This document shows positions 43,408-52,490 of a stretch of 54,083 bases of DNA, piece after piece. Source of the DNA: Alphaproteobacteria bacterium (GTDB taxonomy: Bacteria; Pseudomonadota; Alphaproteobacteria; JAJFIK01). The stretch is from positions 1 to 54,083 of the forward strand of contig JAJFIL010000259.1 of assembly GCA_021774965.1 (NCBI GenBank). Reading direction: 5' to 3'. Made by a program: the position numbers and the translations under genes. The notes under the pieces were generated by a model. That model was given only the letters and a program-made list of their open reading frames with translations. It had not been told where the DNA came from and searched no databases. Every line of letters begins with the position of its first letter. The first letter of the stretch is position 1.

Positions 43408-44928
43408 ATGGCCAAGCAGAACAGAACCGCAATCACGCCCACCCGCGATACGGACTACAACGAGTGGTTCCAGCAAGTCATCAAAGGGGCAGATCTTGCG
43501 GAGAACGCGCCGGTACGCGGCTGCATGATAATCCGGCCTCACGGCTATGCCCTATGGGAAGCTGTGCAAAAGGCCATGGACCGGCGTTTCAAGGAAACGG
43601 GCCATGAGAATGCCTACTTCCCTCTGCTGATCCCCTTGCGTTTCCTGGAGAAAGAGGCCGATCACGTAGAGGGCTTTGCCAAGGAAATGGCCGTGGTCAC
43701 CCACCACCGCCTGGAAGGCAAAGACGGCAAGCTGGTGCCTGCCGGAGAATTGGAAGAACCCCTGGTGATCCGGCCAACGTCCGAGACCATCATCGGGGAG
43801 GCTTTCGCGCGCTGGATCCGCAGCTATCGCGACCTACCCCTCAAGATCAATCAATGGGCCAACGTGATGCGCTGGGAAATGCGCCCTCGCCTGTTTCTAC
43901 GCACTTCTGAATTCCTCTGGCAGGAAGGCCACACCGCCCACGCCACGGAAGAAGAAGCGCGGGAAGAGGTTATGACCATGCTTGAGGTCTATCGCGAGAT
44001 CGTGGAAGAGCACATGGCCATCCCCGTGATCTGCGGGGCCAAGTCCGCAGGCGAGCGTTTCCCCGGCGCGGTCGATACGTTCACCATTGAAGCCATGATG
44101 CAGGACGGCAAGGCGCTTCAGTCGGGCACGTCCCACTATCTGGGTCAAAACTTCGCCAAGGCCGCAGACATTCGCTATCAAGATGCCAAAGGCGATTGGG
44201 AACATTGCCACACCACAAGCTGGGGCACCTCCACGCGGCTTATTGGCGGCTTAATTATGACCCATTCCGATGATGACGGCTTGCGCGTGCCTCCACGCAT
44301 GGCGCCGGAACATGTAGTGATCGTGCCCATAATGCGAGATGACAGTCAGCGCGACATGGTGATGGAATATGCGGAAAAGGTTGCCGCGCAACTACGTGAT
44401 GTACGCTTTGACGATGAACGCACGCGCGTGCGTGTAGATAGCCGCTTGATCCAGTCTTCTGAAAAACGCTGGGATTGGGTTCGCAAGGGCGCACCAATTA
44501 TTCTGGAAGTGGGCCCTCGGGACATTGAGGAAGGCAAAGCCGCCTTTACCCGCCGCGATCAGGTGCGGGAGAAGAAGCAATTCCTCACAATAGATGAGAT
44601 TGCAGGAAACCTGGAAGATACCCTGTGGAACATCCAATCCACCTTGTTCGACCAAGCCAAGGAATATCGTGCAGCACGCAGTCGCGATGACATCACGACG
44701 CGCGAAGAGTTTGAAGCCTACTTCAATGAGCTCAAGGGCAATACGTTCAACGCAACCGGCGGCTTTGTGAAAGCCTGGTGGTGTGAGAGCGCAGAAAGCG
44801 AAGAAAGCTTAAAGGAACTTGCCGTTACCGTTCGCTGCATCCCATTGGATCAGCCCGGCGGCACGGGAACTTGCGTGCTTACAGGTGCTGCGGCAACGCG
44901 CATGGCGATTTTTGCCAAGAGTTACTAA
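43408..44928 (+). CDS. proS: Prolyl-tRNA synthetase, archaeal/eukaryotic-like (type 3)
   Basis: A 506-residue class II synthetase attaching proline to tRNA-Pro. Motif 2 lies in MRWEMRPRLFLRTSEFLWQEGHTAH and motif 3 in SWGTSTRLIGGLIMTH; an anticodon-binding domain (HVVIVPIMRD) follows. The extra C-terminal domain ends in ATRMAIFAKSY, the terminal tyrosine of type 3 (archaeal/eukaryotic-like) ProRS. There is no bacterial editing insertion between motifs 2 and 3. Most alphaproteobacteria carry the shorter type 2 enzyme, so this one may have been acquired by transfer. A small GDT1-like gene follows. Confidence 0.94.
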   Translation: MAKQNRTAITPTRDTDYNEWFQQVIKGADLAENAPVRGCMIIRPHGYALWEAVQKAMDRRFKETGHENAYFPLLIPLRFLEKEADHVEGFAKEMAVVTHHRLEGKDGKLVPAGELEEPLVIRPTSETIIGEAFARWIRSYRDLPLKINQWANVMRWEMRPRLFLRTSEFLWQEGHTAHATEEEAREEVMTMLEVYREIVEEHMAIPVICGAKSAGERFPGAVDTFTIEAMMQDGKALQSGTSHYLGQNFAKAADIRYQDAKGDWEHCHTTSWGTSTRLIGGLIMTHSDDDGLRVPPRMAPEHVVIVPIMRDDSQRDMVMEYAEKVAAQLRDVRFDDERTRVRVDSRLIQSSEKRWDWVRKGAPIILEVGPRDIEEGKAAFTRRDQVREKKQFLTIDEIAGNLEDTLWNIQSTLFDQAKEYRAARSRDDITTREEFEAYFNELKGNTFNATGGFVKAWWCESAESEESLKELAVTVRCIPLDQPGGTGTCVLTGAAATRMAIFAKSY

Positions 44929-44961
44929 GCCCAATAAACATCAATCCAAACGAGGTATCCC

Positions 44962-45240
44962 ATGAACCAGCTGCTTGTTGTGTTCACCGCTGTTTTTCTG
45001 GCTGAGTTGGGAGACAAGACACAAATCGCAACCCTTTTGTTTGCAGCCTCCGAAGAGCACACACCGTTTATGGTGTTCTTGGCAGCTTCCGCTGCCCTGG
45101 TTGCCTCTACCGGCATCGCTGTCGTTCTGGGCTCCACCGCCGAGCGATATCTTACCGCGGTTCCGCTCAACCTCATTGCTGGAGTAGGGTTTGTGGCGAT
45201 TGGCATCTGGACCATCTGGGGCCACTTCAACGGAGCTTAG
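44962..45240 (+). CDS. Half-size GDT1/TMEM165 (UPF0016) family membrane protein
   Basis: A 92-residue protein with three hydrophobic helices and one copy of the cation motif ELGDKTQ (residues 15-21). Full-size GDT1/UPF0016 proteins have two such motifs in six helices and move Mn2+/Ca2+ or related ions. This half-protein should work as a homodimer or with another half encoded elsewhere. GAGGT precedes the ATG. It is 33 bases after proS and overlaps the end of the convergent permease gene by 4 bases. Confidence 0.88.
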   Translation: MNQLLVVFTAVFLAELGDKTQIATLLFAASEEHTPFMVFLAASAALVASTGIAVVLGSTAERYLTAVPLNLIAGVGFVAIGIWTIWGHFNGA

Positions 45241-46466
45241 CTCCAGCCGCGCGCAACTTCCATTATTGCAAAAACTCCGAACGTCGCCGCACTCATTGCG
45301 CCCAAGATTGGCACGGCCATGGGTACTTCCCATGCCCCTTCAGGCGCTGGGCCCTGCCGTTTCACCAGAACAAGCGCAAGATTCACGACAGTGAATACCA
45401 CCAGAACAAGGGCAGATGTCACTTGCGCCAATGTTACAAGAGGCAGAAGCAGCGTAGCAATCAGAACCGCAACTCCCACGATGATCGTACCCTTGAGAGG
45501 CGTGCGTGTTACCGTATGAACCTCGCCAAAGAGTGCCGGAAGAGTCCCTTGGTGCGAGAGCCCATAGAGCACTCGGGCGGACATGATGATCTGAATGAGG
45601 GCGCCATTGACCACGGCCAGCATGGCAACAAGGCTCATGATCTGGGGTGGCAGGTTGGTGAGCCGCTCAAACAATAGCGCCATGGGAGCGGGACTGGTGG
45701 CAAGCTCAGCAGCCGGAACCGTCCGTACAGCAACAAAGGCAACACTGACATAAAGTACGGCTGTGACGATCACCACCAGGAAAATGGCTTTGCCTATCGT
45801 GTGCGGCGCATCGCGAACTTCTTCGGCCACATTGACCATGTCTTCAAAGCCGATGAAGGCATAAAACGCCAACACCGCGCCGGATAGAATGGCAATTCCG
45901 GTCACAGGACCATTTATTGGTGCAACAGGTGTTCCCAAGGACATCACGGCCTCAGGCGCGCCCAGAATGACGATCAGGATCAAGGCTCCAGCTTCGATGA
46001 CAGTCAGGACCGCAGCGGTAATAACAGACTCAGCAATGCCCCAAGCCGCCAACGCAGTAAGGAAGACCACCAGCACCAGAACCGCGATGCCGTCCGGCAC
46101 AGACACAAAGGTGGACAGGTATCCTGCAAAACCCTGGGCGATGGCCGCTGAGGAGATAATGCCCGCCAAGGCCACCATGAGACCGACAATCAAAGAGAGC
46201 TCTCGTCGACCGAAACCTTCCTGCACATAGACCGCCTCGCCCGCGCTTTTGGGAAAACGGCCTCCTAGTTCTGCAAAACTAAAGGCGGTCAGGGCTGAAA
46301 GGGCAGAGGCGATGAGAAAGGAAATCGGCGCAAATCCGCCCGTGCGTCCGGCCACTTCTCCGATGAGCACGTAGATGCCCGCCCCCAATACGGTACCGAG
46401 CCCGTAAAGGGTCAGAAGCGGCAGTCCCAAAGCGCGATTGAGTTTCGGTTCGCTTGAGCTCGTCAT
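45237..46466 (-). CDS. APC-family amino-acid permease
   Basis: A 409-residue inner-membrane transporter, slightly short for the family, with about 12 hydrophobic helices. It starts LNRALGLPLLTLYGLGTVLGAGIYVLIGE, the substrate-binding GxG(I/V)-type helix 1 of the APC superfamily, and contains AFYAFIGFEDMVNVAEE, the helix 6 unwound region. The substrate is probably an amino acid or related amine. The gene is monocistronic; its stop overlaps the convergent GDT1-like gene by 4 bases. Confidence 0.92.
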   Translation of the reverse strand: MTSSSEPKLNRALGLPLLTLYGLGTVLGAGIYVLIGEVAGRTGGFAPISFLIASALSALTAFSFAELGGRFPKSAGEAVYVQEGFGRRELSLIVGLMVALAGIISSAAIAQGFAGYLSTFVSVPDGIAVLVLVVFLTALAAWGIAESVITAAVLTVIEAGALILIVILGAPEAVMSLGTPVAPINGPVTGIAILSGAVLAFYAFIGFEDMVNVAEEVRDAPHTIGKAIFLVVIVTAVLYVSVAFVAVRTVPAAELATSPAPMALLFERLTNLPPQIMSLVAMLAVVNGALIQIIMSARVLYGLSHQGTLPALFGEVHTVTRTPLKGTIIVGVAVLIATLLLPLVTLAQVTSALVLVVFTVVNLALVLVKRQGPAPEGAWEVPMAVPILGAMSAATFGVFAIMEVARGWS

Positions 46467-46480
46467 GGCCTAGCCTGACA

Positions 46481-46511
46481 TGAAACGGGCGCCTCTGGAT
46501 AGAGACGCCCG
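46481..46511 (-). terminator. Terminator of the four-domain exported protein gene
   Basis: On the minus strand a 10-bp stem (CGGGCGTCTC with GAGGCGCCCG, one G-U pair, 6-base loop) lies about 30 bases after the stop at 46538 and is followed by TTTCATG. The stem is strong but the T tail short. Confidence 0.7.
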
Positions 46512-46537
46512 CATCAAAGCCCAAAAGGCAATGCAGA

Positions 46538-48349
46538 TTAGAAGTGCGCTTCAAGCTCTGAAATAAACAACGTGGCGGGCGGAAGATTGCTCGTGTCGGA
46601 ATAGGTTCCGACCCAGATGTTATAGAGCCCCGATTGCGCATTGTTGAACACAACAGCAGGATTCAGGCCGCTGTAATCATCCGAGCAATACCACTGACCA
46701 TCCGGTGCGTTGACCACAATAGTGGTATCTGCGCTGCTGGAAGCCGAGATATAAAGCGGCCAGGTGGTCGCATTATAGGTGAGGTTAAAATCAGGGGCAC
46801 TGGCCACCATGCCGCGGCAGCTAGACCCCAGCACGGATGCATCCTGACTGCCCCCTGCGCTGAGCGAGATCGTGTACGGATCCGGCGAGAAGCTGCCATT
46901 CAGTGTGTCTCTGCCATAGGAGGGCTCGAGCGTTAGGTCGATGTTCCCGGAGTTGGGAGCATTGCCACCGCTGCTGGCTCCGATTTCGGAAACATAGAGC
47001 GTTGAGGCGGGATAATCGCCACTATCCGAATAGGTGCCAACCCAGACGTCATAAAGACCTGAGACAGGATGATCGAACGTGATCTGAGGGTTCAGACCCT
47101 CGCCACCATCGTCATCACAAATCCATTGCCCATTGGGATCGCGGATCACCAATGTGGTGTCCCGAGGTGCATCCACCGTGAAGTAAAGCGGCAGGGAGCC
47201 AGCCGTGTAATAAACATCATAGTCCGGGGCCTGAGCGATATATCCGCGGCAGTGACTGCCCACTTCCGTATTGGCGCTATAGGTACCGCCAGCATCAAGC
47301 CCAACAGAATGCGGATCAGGCCAGAAGCCTGAATCCAGCTCAATGGAACCGTAAGTGGGGGCCATGGTCCAATCTACATTGCTGGACGGCCCTTTTGTTG
47401 GTGTCGTGTTGGTCAAGCCCAACTCGGAAACATAAAGTGTGGCTTGCGGATAACTGCCAGCACTGGAGAATGTGCCGATCCAGACATCATAGCGTCCAGA
47501 CTGGGGGCTATCAAAAACGATGCTGGGGTTCAGGCCATCGCCGCTATCATCATCGCAATACCATTGGCCGTTTGGACCATTGATCACCATGGTGGTGTCT
47601 GAATCGGAAACCGCATTGAAATGGAGCGGGAATGATCCGGACTGGTAGCTCACCGAATAATCAGGTGCCGCAGATGCAAAACCATTCGCATATCCGTTGC
47701 AGACGCTTCCAACCGCATCACTCACACTGACGGTGCCGCCTGCCGTTATGACCACAGTATGAGGATCAGAGGAGAAACCGGCTGGCAGGTCGGTTGAGCC
47801 AAAGTTCGGCGGCATGGAGAAATCCAGCCCGCCAGCTGAGCTGCCGCCGCCACCCAAATTGGCTTCGGTGACAACCTCAAGCTCTGAAATGTGAATCGTG
47901 GCCGCCTGAAGACCTGAACTGGAAGAATAAGTGCCGACCCAGATGTTATAGAGCCCAGAAGAGGGGTTGGCGAAAATCACAGCCGGGTCAAGGCCGGTGT
48001 AATCATCCTCACAATCCCAGCGCCCATCCGGTGAGTTGATCACCAATGTCGTGTCTGCATCCGAGGTGACGGAAAAATACAGAGGGAATGTTCCCGCCGT
48101 ATACTGAAGATCAACGTCGGGTGCATTCGCAACCATGCCGCGGCAATCCCCACCAATGGAGGTGTGGGCATCAATGCTGCCACCCGCCTGAAGGTCCCGG
48201 CTCCAGGGATCCGGCGAAAAACCTGCGCGCAATGTAATCTCACCATATGTCGGCGTCGCGGAAATATCCTGGGCCTGAGCTGGAACTATGGCGCTGGCCA
48301 TAGATACGGCAGCTGCACAAATGGCCAAATTGGATAATAAATTTCTCAT
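46538..48349 (-). CDS. Exported protein of four tandem PPC-like beta domains
   Basis: A 603-residue protein from the ATG at 48349, where GGAGGG gives a good ribosome site; a signal peptide ends near residue 26 (PAQAQ). The mature protein is four tandem domains at about 30-158, 178-310, 327-455 and 472-600, joined by Gly/Ser/Asn linkers. Each repeats the same blocks: a cysteine near its start (69, 217, 367, 511), Y/F-hydrophobic-DTT-V strand, GQWYC-like cysteine (113, 265, 411, 555) with an acidic DD-GLNP loop, and SGLYNIWVGTYS. The fold resembles pre-peptidase C-terminal domains, but no catalytic domain is attached. It is probably a disulfide- and Ca2+-stabilised surface or periplasmic protein of unknown function. 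Confidence 0.85.
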   Translation of the reverse strand: MRNLLSNLAICAAAVSMASAIVPAQAQDISATPTYGEITLRAGFSPDPWSRDLQAGGSIDAHTSIGGDCRGMVANAPDVDLQYTAGTFPLYFSVTSDADTTLVINSPDGRWDCEDDYTGLDPAVIFANPSSGLYNIWVGTYSSSSGLQAATIHISELEVVTEANLGGGGSSAGGLDFSMPPNFGSTDLPAGFSSDPHTVVITAGGTVSVSDAVGSVCNGYANGFASAAPDYSVSYQSGSFPLHFNAVSDSDTTMVINGPNGQWYCDDDSGDGLNPSIVFDSPQSGRYDVWIGTFSSAGSYPQATLYVSELGLTNTTPTKGPSSNVDWTMAPTYGSIELDSGFWPDPHSVGLDAGGTYSANTEVGSHCRGYIAQAPDYDVYYTAGSLPLYFTVDAPRDTTLVIRDPNGQWICDDDGGEGLNPQITFDHPVSGLYDVWVGTYSDSGDYPASTLYVSEIGASSGGNAPNSGNIDLTLEPSYGRDTLNGSFSPDPYTISLSAGGSQDASVLGSSCRGMVASAPDFNLTYNATTWPLYISASSSADTTIVVNAPDGQWYCSDDYSGLNPAVVFNNAQSGLYNIWVGTYSDTSNLPPATLFISELEAHF

Positions 48350-48766
48350 GATGTCCCTCCAAAGACTTTGCCCGCGGCGAAACCGCAAGGCGAGAAAGCA
48401 GCAAAAAGCAAATGCGCTGAACCTGACATGAACAAATCAGCAGGATCGATATCTTGGGTGCCGCACCTAATTTACATGTGAGAATACGTTCCGCGCTTTG
48501 CGGCAGGTTTCCGCCCTATTCAAGGTAAATAGAACACATCTGTAAAGTACATATATCCATTGTGTGATGAGTGACCGCTGACATGGATCAATCAAAATCC
48601 CCAAGCTTAGAGGGCATAAATTTCTGACAAACTTTGTAGGGGCGTTCTCCGGCAGCACCAAAATCTACCAACGATAGTAACTCTTTGATTTTCTTAAATT
48701 TTTAACAGAATTCCATCAAAACTCCTGTGTGGGAAAATCCTTCCACCTCAACACAGGAAGCTTGGC
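48350..48766. other. Divergent control region between the four-domain protein and hybrid kinase genes
   Basis: About 415 bases, A+T-rich in the middle, with no convincing gene; a 64-codon minus frame (48467-48661) has no ribosome site. It must hold both divergent promoters. The only clear structure is an inverted repeat CCTGTGT (48724-48730) / ACACAGG (48751-48757) just before the kinase start, which could hide the ribosome site. Confidence 0.5.
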
Positions 48767-51700
48767 ATGGGGTTCTTGCAGGGCGTACGACAAGATTCAG
48801 ATCAGACCGCAGACGCCAATCAGTTGCTCGGCAGTTTGCAAAGCAAACGTATCCTCACCTACCTGGTTTTGGCCATAGGCCTGACAGGCGCTTACGTGAT
48901 GTTGCGTGGCTCCACCTGGGTTGGCGATACGACAATCCACTCGATCATGGAAGCCGTTGCCACAATTCTGGCTTTGATTGTCGGCGTCATGGCGCTAGCG
49001 CGCTATTACACGAATAGAGAAATGATCTTTCTCTGGCTTGGTGTGGGGTTTTTGGGAACCTCTGCGCTGGATGCTTATCACGCGGTGGTAACGTCAGCCT
49101 ATTTCCAACCTTACATGCCCTCGGACATGCCGGCACTCGTCCCATGGAGCTGGCTGGCCTCGCGATTATTCTTGTCCGCCTTCATGTGTTTCAGCCTGTT
49201 GGCATGGAGCCAGAGAAGCGACTTGGGCGACTTGGGCGACTTGGAGAACAAAAAACGCAATGCTGAATGGTCAATCTATCTTCTAGCTATCACAGTAACA
49301 GTTGGTAGTTTTCTGTTCTTTACGCTGGTGCCCCTTCCACGCGCATATTATCCAGAGTTTATCTTCCACCGGCCTGAAGAATTCGCACCTGCTTTCCTTT
49401 TAGCGATTGCCTTGATTGGCTACCTGAAAAAAGGTGCTTGGAAGAGCAATCAATTCGAACACTGGGTTGTCGTCTCCTTGATCGTCGGCCTGATTGGACA
49501 AACCGTATTCATGTCATTCTCCGGCCAGGTGTTTGATATGCAGTTTGATGCAGCACACCTATTGAAGAAAGTATCCTATGCCTGTGTTCTGACCGGATTG
49601 ATCTTCAGCATGTCTGCCGTTTTTCAGCATGAGAAAGCCAGCGCCGATGGTGCCGAATCCAGTCGGCGTAAACTGGCTGCAACGCTTGCCGTCATCTCTG
49701 ATGGCATCCTGACCATCAACACCCGCGGCATGGTCGAGGCTGTTAATCCTGCTACGGAGCGTATGTTTGGATATGGCTCTGAGGAGCTGATCGGTAAAAA
49801 CGTTTCCATGCTCATGCCAAATTCCGTGGCAGACAACCATGATGCCTACCTGGCTCAAAGCGCCGGGCTAACCAGTTCCAAAGTAATTGGAAACAGGCGT
49901 GACCTTGAGGGAAGGCGCAAGGATGGAACGATCTTTCCAATAGAACTCTCTGTCGATGGATTCGAGGTTGGAGGCGAAAGGAAGGTCGTCGGGATCATCC
50001 GTGACGTTACCCTGGAACGCGCCCAAGAGGATTTCCTCGAAAAGGCACGGGAAAGAACAGAAGCAAGTGAAAGAAAGCAACGCTCGACCATGGCGGTAAT
50101 CGCAGACGGCCTTGTGACAATAAATGCTGATGGAGTTATTGAGGCTGTCAATCCATCCATTGAACGGATCTTTGGCCATGTGGCCGAAGACCTGTTGGGC
50201 CGCAATGTAACTGTATTGATGCCGCCCTCTGTGGCTGTTCATCATGCTGAATACATGACCAAGGGGCTCAGCTCCAGTTCGGCTGGCCCTTCCGACAAGG
50301 CGTCCAGGGTCATTGGCCAAAGGCGCAATCTTGAGGGCATGAGGAAAGACGGCTCAGTTTTCCCCATGGATCTTGTCATCAATGAGTTTGAACTTGATGG
50401 AGTAACCAAAGTCGTTGGTGTGATACGCGACATAACAAACGAAAGAGCCCAGGCCGATGAGCTCGAAAATGCTTTGCACGAGATTGAGACGAACAATCTT
50501 GATCTTCGCGATGCCAATGAGCGCATCCAGAGTGAGGCTCAACGTTACTTGGAGCTCAGCGTTGAGGCGGAACAAGCCAACAAGACAAAATCTGAATTTC
50601 TCGCCAGCATGAGTCACGAAATTCGCACGCCCATGAATGGGGTGTTGGGTATGGCAAACCACATGTTATCAACGGATCTGCCCAAAGAAATACGGAATGA
50701 CATTCGCACCATCAAGGACGCCGGACAAAACCTTCTGATCATATTGAATGACATTCTGGACCTGGCAAAAATTGAGGCCGGGAAAGTTGAACTCGAAGAA
50801 ACGACCGTCAATATTGCCGCTATATTATCCTCGTCCTCCTCCATATTGCGCCCACAGATAATCGATAAAGGCGTTCAATATGAAGCGGTGGTCATAGGAG
50901 ACCTAATTGCACCATTTGTGGTTATGGATTCCGTGCGCACGAGACAAATCATTCAGAACCTTCTTGGCAACGCAAACAAGTTCACAGAAACAGGCACCGT
51001 TCGTATCACCTTGCAACAAAATTTGAATGATGATGGATCTGTTGAAAACAGATTTGAGATCTCAGACACCGGCATCGGAATGACGGAAACGCAGGCAAAT
51101 ACGGTGTTCGATAGGTTCCGTCAGGCGGATCAATCAACTACCCGCATCTACGGCGGTACGGGCCTTGGTCTTTCCATCTGCAAAAGCCTGGTCACCTTGA
51201 TGGGTGGTGAAATCGGCGTCACCTCGGCACCGGGCGCCGGTTCGACTTTCTGGTTCACCTTGCGCGGTGAAATTGGAGAGGAAAGAAACGCCCCAATTCG
51301 CTCAGACACACCGTTCATGGTTACAGACCTGACAGATCAGGTGCCGCAATCCGTTCATATTCTAGTGGCCGAGGATAACTCCCTGAACCAATTGATCATC
51401 TCAAAAATGCTCACTGGTATGGGCTGGAAATTTGAGATTGTTGAAAACGGACAGGAAGCCGTTGATGCGGTGTCACAGAACACCTACGATCTGATCTTGA
51501 TGGATGTCAGCATGCCGGTCATGGATGGCAGTGAAGCAGCCCATTGCATCAGAAAGCTGCCGGGGCCAAAAAGCAAAATCCCGATCATTGCCCTTACGGC
51601 GAACGCCATGAAAGGGGACAGGGAGGTTTATCTGGCGAGCGGAATGAATGACTATGTCTCCAAACCCATTGACCCTGAGGCACTCTTTTCCGCGATAGCT

Positions 51701-51907
51701 CGACAGACCTTCGGATCCCCATCTGCCGTGGCTAGTGCCACCGACGCACGCAGCCGTTTACCGGCATCAGAAAAGAGCCAAACCGACGAAGTTGATTCAG
51801 CTTTCGATGATCTGTTTACACAGCTCGATGAGTTTGATGAGAAACGGCAATCGGACAGCGATCAGGATCGAAATCCCCCGAGCGACCAGACACGAAATGC
51901 CTCATGA
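48767..51907 (+). CDS. Hybrid histidine kinase with two PAS domains and a receiver
   Basis: A 1046-residue membrane sensor. Residues ~28-285 are a seven-helix domain like MASE-type membrane sensors. Two closely similar PAS domains follow (about 304-418 and 440-565), sharing AVI(S/A)DG, VEAVNP, ERMFG-like and FPIELS/FPMDLV blocks. Next are a coiled coil, HisKA with His617 (SHEIRTPMNG), HATPase_c (NLLGNANKF, GGTGLGLSICK) and a receiver domain with phospho-acceptor Asp913 (LILMDVSMPVMDG). An acidic polar tail ends the protein. No DNA-binding output is present; phosphate probably moves to the Hpt-like protein encoded 19 bases downstream. The ribosome site AGGAAG may be hidden by a hairpin. Confidence 0.93.
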   Translation: MGFLQGVRQDSDQTADANQLLGSLQSKRILTYLVLAIGLTGAYVMLRGSTWVGDTTIHSIMEAVATILALIVGVMALARYYTNREMIFLWLGVGFLGTSALDAYHAVVTSAYFQPYMPSDMPALVPWSWLASRLFLSAFMCFSLLAWSQRSDLGDLGDLENKKRNAEWSIYLLAITVTVGSFLFFTLVPLPRAYYPEFIFHRPEEFAPAFLLAIALIGYLKKGAWKSNQFEHWVVVSLIVGLIGQTVFMSFSGQVFDMQFDAAHLLKKVSYACVLTGLIFSMSAVFQHEKASADGAESSRRKLAATLAVISDGILTINTRGMVEAVNPATERMFGYGSEELIGKNVSMLMPNSVADNHDAYLAQSAGLTSSKVIGNRRDLEGRRKDGTIFPIELSVDGFEVGGERKVVGIIRDVTLERAQEDFLEKARERTEASERKQRSTMAVIADGLVTINADGVIEAVNPSIERIFGHVAEDLLGRNVTVLMPPSVAVHHAEYMTKGLSSSSAGPSDKASRVIGQRRNLEGMRKDGSVFPMDLVINEFELDGVTKVVGVIRDITNERAQADELENALHEIETNNLDLRDANERIQSEAQRYLELSVEAEQANKTKSEFLASMSHEIRTPMNGVLGMANHMLSTDLPKEIRNDIRTIKDAGQNLLIILNDILDLAKIEAGKVELEETTVNIAAILSSSSSILRPQIIDKGVQYEAVVIGDLIAPFVVMDSVRTRQIIQNLLGNANKFTETGTVRITLQQNLNDDGSVENRFEISDTGIGMTETQANTVFDRFRQADQSTTRIYGGTGLGLSICKSLVTLMGGEIGVTSAPGAGSTFWFTLRGEIGEERNAPIRSDTPFMVTDLTDQVPQSVHILVAEDNSLNQLIISKMLTGMGWKFEIVENGQEAVDAVSQNTYDLILMDVSMPVMDGSEAAHCIRKLPGPKSKIPIIALTANAMKGDREVYLASGMNDYVSKPIDPEALFSAIARQTFGSPSAVASATDARSRLPASEKSQTDEVDSAFDDLFTQLDEFDEKRQSDSDQDRNPPSDQTRNAS

Positions 51908-51926
51908 CCAGAAGGAGTAGGGCTAA

Positions 51927-52373
51927 ATGAACGACGACGGTAGTTCGATGAGTGAATCTCTCGCGCGCATTCGCAATTCCGTGGCGGATATTTCGGAACA
52001 ATTCAAGGCGGATACCATTGTTCGCCTCGATGAGATCGATGGAATGATCGAGATCGCCCGAAGCGAAGGCGCCCAAGCCTCGCATGCCGTAGCGCTTTTT
52101 CGTGAGCTCCACGTCATTCAGGGGCAAGGCAGCAGCTTTGACTATAACCTGATTACCAGTGTGGGCGGCATGGCGGCACACTATGTCCGCAATCGAGAAA
52201 TTTTGTCAGACGAAGACCTCAAGCTTGTGAGCAAGACCGTCCAGGCCCTCAGGCTAATCTTGCAGCAAGACCTAACCGGTGATGGTGGGGCCACAGGAGA
52301 AGCGTTGAGATTGCGCTTTCGAAAAATGTTCAGCAACGATGTGCAAATGCCGGCACCCGGAAAGCGGGTTTAA
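51927..52373 (+). CDS. Hpt-like phosphotransfer protein
   Basis: A 148-residue helical cytosolic protein. The segment ALFRELHVIQGQGSSFDYNLI (residues 56-76) resembles the Hpt motif in which a histidine on a helix accepts phosphate; here it is His62, and the usual Lys after it is replaced by Gln. AGGAG precedes the ATG, 19 bases after the hybrid kinase stop, so the pair forms a likely phosphorelay operon whose final regulator is elsewhere. If the Gln change disables transfer, it could be a regulatory binder instead. Confidence 0.75.
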   Translation: MNDDGSSMSESLARIRNSVADISEQFKADTIVRLDEIDGMIEIARSEGAQASHAVALFRELHVIQGQGSSFDYNLITSVGGMAAHYVRNREILSDEDLKLVSKTVQALRLILQQDLTGDGGATGEALRLRFRKMFSNDVQMPAPGKRV

Positions 52374-52490
52374 CAGACACAGCCTAGGCCTGTCGCAGAT
52401 TGCGTCTGAACAGCTGTCAGCAGAACAAGCAAATTTCGTAACCTTGGGAAAATCGGACCTGCCCTCCTTCGCCAAGGCTACGGAGGATTT

